64,000 nucleotides of DNA, taken from contig CAJQUW010007262.1 in the NCBI GenBank assembly GCA_907163375.1, forward strand, positions 1-64,000, written 5' to 3'. Every line of letters starts with the position of its first letter. Positions within the stretch are counted from its first letter, which is position 1. The stretch is from Prostheceraeus crozeri (lineage: Eukaryota > Platyhelminthes > Polycladida > Euryleptidae). Below the pieces are notes generated by a model, which saw nothing but the letters and a program-made list of their open reading frames with translations, was not told the origin of the DNA and did not search any database. The position numbers were made by a program, and so were the translations under genes. This document shows positions 58,870-64,000 of this stretch, piece after piece.

Positions 58870-60540
58870 TCAATACTTATTATAACATAGAAGTTACCGC
58901 TAAGATCATGGACTTCTAAATTTCAGAAGAATGTTCTGTTACAGGAAGTCTATGGATCATAGAAATTAACAATACCATAGAAAGTCCTAGAATGGAAATT
59001 GCATCAAAATTATGGCACACTCCGGGGGAACTTAGTTGGGGCAAAAAGCAAACTTTGCGAGCTAACTTTCTTGTTTTCGGGTTGGCATTTTTAATTATCA
59101 AATCAATTTGTGATGTGGATTGTTGCCCCTTGTCCAAAGATCATGTACACAAAAGCAATAATGAATTTACAAAATACTGCGGCGACAGGATGACAAAGAA
59201 GAAAATCCTTTAAAACGTTCTCTACTTTCATCATTTTGAAATATCGCTCCCATAATCTATCAAGAGTATAATCAGACACATCTGCAACTTGTAATGTCGA
59301 TTTACAGAACATGCATTACTCCAGCTTGAAATAAACCGTCGGGTATTCATTTTACTTTAAAGGGTTCCCCTGTTCTTTACATTTGAACAATTTTCAAAAT
59401 TTTCGCATGCATTCGAATATCAGCTGCAAAAATATCATCAGACTATTTTACTAAGTCATTCAATGGTTAATTGAAAAGATCCAGCGACATTCTATTTATC
59501 TGAGAAATGATTGTAGGTCAAGAAGCTTTCAGTGTGCTTATTCCAGAAAAACAATAGGTTTCTTAGCCGCTTGACCGAGAAATTATCCAAAAATTAGAAA
59601 TTTTATCCGTGAATTCTTGAGATGTTCTTCCAACCAGTACAGCGACCACTTTCAATATGACTCTGAGAACCAAATTTTAATTCGTATTCCAGTGTTGAAA
59701 AATTGTATAATGGTTGTCAATGACTGACACAAATAGACACAGTATATTAATGCATGGAATAGTAGGCTATTTCACATGATACAATACCACCATCTCACTG
59801 AAATTCTCTTCATGAGGATCCTGTGATTTGCTGTCAACAATTTCGACAACCAACTTGGCAAATGGTTTGACTATGATACAATGTTTTAGATCGAATCTCA
59901 TCTGCAAACCATAGATTTTTCCATGTGCCATCATTGTACATAGACAAGATATCAAACTTCCATTCTAGTGTACTATTATCTTTTTCTATGCTATGGATAG
60001 ATGTAGATGTATATAAGTAGACAATGGAAATACCGCATGAGATTTCTCGGTAAGTAAAGGACAAATCGTCGGCCGCTAACGCGGCCTCTGATTTGTACAC
60101 TACTTAACTTGAAATCTCATATGGTCTTCCTACACTGTTGCCAGAAAAATCTATGTTAATACTATTGTGAGTAATTGAAATGGACTGGGCAGCAATGTAG
60201 GAAAAAAGCGGGCAGCAGTGCTATGAACATACATGTAGATATACGCTGATTGAGATTACAAAAATGAATTTCACATGCATAGATGCAGATATCATCTTTA
60301 CGAGATGCATTGCTGCCTTCTTTTTTCCACATTGTGCCATAACTAAATTACGCACAACACAGAGCGCTACCAAGACACGTTGCTGATAGCGATCAAGGAT
60401 GCATAGAGATCTTACAGCATTCTCTATCTTCTATAGAAAGTTTAAAATTGCTTGTATCTATCAATGCACATGTTAAGATGTTCATACATCCCTCATTGCT
60501 ACACTGTATTAGCCACGTACTTTGGTCAACCACCTGTATG
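58870..60540. other. Unassigned intronic DNA (LIAS intron 1)
   Basis: No recognised gene. Short open frames at 58916-59312 and 59767-60100 have no family resemblance. Confidence 0.35.
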
Positions 60541-60589
60541 CACGAAGCCATTCAAAGAATTATTTCATTGAAAGACATGGTTGACACAC

Positions 60590-61260
60590 GACGCACTTTG
60601 ACACTGGAAGAACGCGATTATGCTGTTAAAAGTTGTAATCTTTTGGGAATTTTGTGAGAATTGTATCTTATCTTGAAGATTTTCCTGAGATTTTGGACCA
60701 CGTAGAGTGGTCGGATGAGTCATGTTTTAAACTAAACGGATGAATAAATCGACACAATTGTGTCTGTTGGTCCGCATCTGATCTACACGAGAATTGCAGC
60801 AAGAGTACCTGGTGTAACTGTTTGGGATGCCATTAGAGCTCTGGATTAATCGGTCCATTTTTTATTCGACAAGGCAATGACGGTAGAATGATTCCTATGA
60901 ACACTACGTGAAAAGTTTCAGCCTTTGGTGCCTGAGCGTGAATGTTATATTGATTTATCCTTTCAGTATGATGAAGCGCCTGCTAATTATGGTGTCTCCG
61001 TCCGATAGTACATGCCTTAATCATTTTCCGAGTAGATGGATAAACCGCTGCCGTCCCGTGGAATGGATTGGAAGACACCCAGACTTCAGTACTCCAGACT
61101 TAATTTTTTTATGGGGAGTCATAACTGTATTGCACACAGTCGTTTGCATTTTGAACATTTAATGTAGTTATGTGTAATACAATTATCCCGTTTCATTCGT
61201 TATTCTTCGTTTGTGATCATTCGGGTTCGGTTATTTCTGGGCCACTCTGTATATTATGCT
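60590..61260 (+). pseudogene. mariner-type transposase relic
   Basis: RTLTLEERDYAVKSCNL near 60590 looks like the N terminus of mariner-like transposases. Further on, in changing frames: HVEWSDESCFKLNG with INRHNCVCWS (first D, near 60700), PGVTVWDAIRALD (near 60810), FQYDEAPANYGVSVR (second D, near 60965) and WINRCRPVEWIGRHPDFST then LIFLWGV (near 61040-61115). The layout resembles the DD41D copy at 49.5-51.6 kb, but the sequence is distinct and carries many stops and frame changes. The region between the first two blocks is deleted. Ends not located, though GGGCCACTCTGTATA at 61239-61253 may be the right terminus. Confidence 0.7.
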
Positions 61261-61264
61261 TCTA

Positions 61265-62665
61265 CTGCTTGTATCATCAAAGTTGCTAGCATTCTGAATT
61301 GTATTGTTGAAGCAAAACATTGATATTGCATTGCAACCTGTGATGGCTTTTTACTCTTTGTAAAGAATAAACTTGAATAAATAAATACACTGCAATTAAT
61401 TTCGTACCTGAAAAACAATACTTTGTTATTTGATCGCTCATTCTAAACCTATGCAAAATGGAGCTCAGTTCAAGACTTATTAGTTTGAATCTGCGATGAT
61501 GTTTCCTCTACATGATAGTTTAGTGCTTCGTTTGATTCTTTCCTTAGCTTTTTCATCAATGATTTTTACACTTCAGCTAAGACTATATAAACCGCAATAC
61601 TTCAACGTGGTCTTCCGCCATGTCGGTTTGTGGAAAGGCACAAAATATCGCCTTATAGGGAGAGGAAAGTCAGAAATCAGCAGGCACTCACCCAGTAGCC
61701 CTTCGAACCTTATTTCAAGTGCTGGTATAAGAAATTGCTACTAGAGCTATGTTTGTCATCTAGTAACTACATGAGTACAAGCACATCCACAAATCATACT
61801 GCAGTTCGAATCACAATCCCATTTTGAATGTCAAATAATAACTGAAAGTGCACGTAGCTCGGTCAAAATTTTACATATTGTCTTTATTCGCTCAATCAAT
61901 GCTAGCCGAATTCCTGATTCCTGCTAGCCACATGTTTTCATAATTTATTAACTTTAAACCGCAGGAACGTGGTTAAGTCTCGTGATGAGGTCATCATGGA
62001 CACGCTCTCAGTCTCTTTTGCGGCACGAAACCAAGAGATTAATTTGATTTGACCATATACTCTTTCAACTATACTGGCAATTCTCTTTGTTTCTTGAACA
62101 CGCTTCCGTCAATGTATTGAACGCTGGAATAAATCTTCTTTTTTGGAACACCAGGGATAACTCCCTTTTTCCTCACTGCTGAAAATGTCTTAACGAACCA
62201 ATCTGGATACCCACCTTGTTGCATAATGACGGTAAGACGATTGATCTCATCTTAAATATGTTGTGAGAGCATACAATTCGAGCTCTGTTGAAAATGTTCC
62301 GCGCTTATTTAACTTTCCAACTTTTAGGGCAATGAGCTTCATAATTTATGTTAACACCTGTGAAAGTTGGGTTCATGAATAGAGATAGTTAGGCTCTCTG
62401 TGGGTCTTTTTCTATCCATCAAAATCATCAACTTTTTATTCTGAAATCGGTGTGCTAATTACACTAGCCGAAGGGTCTTAAAATGGATGAATACAGTGAT
62501 GGTTACTTCTCAAACTTTGTCTAATTCGGACGGGAGTACTTGGCATGCTAAGTCCATGCAACTTCACAAAGAAATAGTCTCATCTTTTGCATCAATATCG
62601 CATGAGTGGCGCAAGTAAAAATGTGCCACGCATTAACTTCATTCTACTGAAATGACACACTATAC
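61265..62665. other. Unassigned intronic DNA next to LIAS exon 1
   Basis: No recognised gene. The plus frame at 61496-61744 is not recognisable. Confidence 0.35.
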
Positions 62666-62669
62666 TCAC

Positions 62670-62896
62670 TGCTCTCCTTTTACTCTCTTCAATGATTCTG
62701 AACTTTGAAATTCATGATCCTTAACAAAATCCTCCAATTCTGGTCCGCTCGATAGCTTCTTCTTCAATTCTTCTAAACGACCACTGCTGCTTTCTGAAGA
62801 AGTGATGTCGCTTGAAAAACGTGCTATAGCAGGAAAGATAGCCTTCTTATGCCTTACAGCGGCTCCACAATGTGAGCAAAGAGATCTTCTAAACAT
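62670..62896 (-). CDS. LIAS: Lipoyl synthase, mitochondrial: coding exon 1
   Basis: This is the N-terminal exon of the radical-SAM enzyme that inserts two sulfurs into octanoyl chains on lipoate-dependent proteins in the mitochondrial matrix. Reading starts at the ATG at 62896 (MFRRSLCSHCGAAV). The first 28 or so residues are rich in Arg and Ser with no acidic residue, as in a matrix targeting peptide. The part LEELKKKLSSGPELEDFV matches the pre-core region of animal LIAS. The exon ends in KRVKGE plus two bases and a GTGAGT donor at 62669. Joined to exon 2 in phase 2 it gives KGEHLHLPPWLKTEIP, as in LIAS proteins (family KGERLRLPPWLK). A possible acceptor (CATTTCAG) lies just upstream of the ATG, so a non-coding first exon is possible. 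No promoter motif was identified. Confidence 0.9.
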
Positions 62897-64000
62897 TCTA
62901 ATCTACCTCTGAAATGGAGAAGGGCCACGAGTTAATATTCATACAACAAAAAAAACAGATAAATGCGTACATACGTTCTGAGCAGTGTCCTCATGTAGAT
63001 AGTATCCCTAGTCACTGGACCGATAGCGACAACAATAAATTGAAATAAATCACATCTTCAAAGTTGGGAAAAATCAACTATTTGTGAATTTTGTTGACTT
63101 GATATACTTCAACAGCTGAGCTTTTTTGTCGTAGTACATAAAATCACCTTATTTGACATCACCCAGACTATTATTACGGTGAAATAAAGTATAAAGCTAC
63201 TGAATGTCAATTTCAATACTGTTTGACAATATCAGACAACGGTAGGCCCTGTATAAATCAAATTAACTAGTCATCATTAGGAGTGCAGCGGATTTGAAAA
63301 TTTTAAATTTCCGGAATTAATTAGGATTTCCCGGATTTGGAGATAAAACGAATCTACATTGCATTACGTAGATTTGTTTTTTCCTAAATAGTACAACGTG
63401 TCTATAGTAGTTACTGAATTGATCCATCGTTTTTGTCACTCATATTTTGATTTGCCTATTTTGTTATTCCTAAAAAAATGAAGTTATAGTCACATAAATT
63501 GTTTTCGATGCTCAATGGGGCAAGCCAGGAAACTATTGCAGTTCAACATCGACAGTCTGCTCCACTATTTTAGATGCATTGATTCAGAATGGTATAAGTC
63601 TTCAATCATCATCAGAACAGCCTACTTTCTAATGACGCAATCCGGTTCAGTACGTTAGGCGGCTTAATTATATTAAGAAGTTCGCAGCAAAAATAAAAAA
63701 TGCGACACGGGACCGAACCCCCTCGCACGCATGGATAACGTTGACATAAGACCAGAGTTTATTTATATTTAATCAACAAATTTCTCGGTAATACCTAGCT
63801 GTCACGTCATTTGATGTAGGCCTGTCGGTAGTAGAAAAATCGAAGGGAGTGCATGAGACGTAACAAAAATGTTTTCAATTAATTTCCTTGAAGCGAAGTC
63901 TATTTGCATTCATTTCACAACGTAGCGCAACATACGGTATGTTTCAATCATTTCATCAAATCCGGTGCACTCCTTGTCATCATAAGATTATGCTAGCAAC
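62897..64000. other. LIAS upstream flank
   Basis: 5' of the LIAS start on the minus strand. No neighbour gene and no clear promoter motif. A GGTTCGGTCCCG box on the minus strand near 63706-63717 resembles a tRNA B box, perhaps a decayed SINE. Confidence 0.35.

Noticed and set aside
1-64000. CRISPR arrays, LTR retroelements, capsid- or envelope-bearing elements
   Set aside because: No spaced direct repeat array, no paired long direct repeats with primer-binding site, and no capsid, protease or integrase motif was recognised.

Overview
This window is a stretch of invertebrate metazoan nuclear DNA. It is AT-rich, has no operons and almost no dense coding, holds spliced exons with GT-AG boundaries, and is packed with transposons of animal type. 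The species cannot be told from the sequence. One host gene is recognised with confidence: mitochondrial lipoyl synthase (LIAS) on the minus strand. Its first coding exon is at 62670-62896, exon 2 at 47684-47777, exon 3 at 47394-47626 and exon 4 at 11538-11730. The remaining 3' exons were not found and probably lie left of the window. Almost everything else is the inside of LIAS introns of about 14.9 kb, 57 bp and 35.7 kb, plus flanks.

Layout from left to right: 1-11.5 kb is LIAS intron or 3' flank, with a large imperfect palindrome (2.48-3.29 kb), a tRNA-derived SINE, a LINE tail (4.97-5.89 kb) and a decayed P-like transposon (10.0-11.0 kb). LIAS exon 4 is at 11.5-11.7 kb. The 35.7-kb intron 3 holds LINE tails, small tRNA-like SINE heads, a nest of DNA transposons at 17.7-23.1 kb (a hAT with 6-bp target duplication, a second hAT with 8-bp duplication inserted in its flank, and a THAP/P-like relic), a nearly intact Tc1 at 25.3-26.9 kb, a decayed Penelope-like reverse transcriptase at 28.4-29.2 kb, a complete-looking spliced hAT transposon at 29.4-33.6 kb, three more copies of the main SINE, a 438-bp hAT-like MITE, and a 2.1-kb TIR element with 60-bp tandem repeats (42.07-44.16 kb). 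LIAS exons 3 and 2 lie at 47.4-47.8 kb. Intron 1 holds a DD41D mariner (49.5-51.6 kb), a Tc1 (51.96-53.35 kb), a Penelope-like element folded into a giant palindrome (53.65-57.69 kb), a LINE reverse transcriptase end (57.8-58.9 kb) and a decayed mariner (60.5-61.3 kb). LIAS exon 1 and its upstream flank close the window.

The points most worth following up are: (1) three TIR elements with CAGRCCTG-type ends flanked by exact 6-bp, not 8-bp, duplications, one carrying an intact spliced hAT transposase; (2) the inverted-dimer Penelope-like element, with near-identical GIY-YIG copies facing outward; (3) two unrelated elements that carry a CUGANGA-stem-GAAA motif resembling a hammerhead ribozyme core; (4) single-base run-length changes that break otherwise intact frames, including LIAS exon 4, which may be assembly error. 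No CRISPR array, retrovirus-like or capsid-bearing element was recognised.
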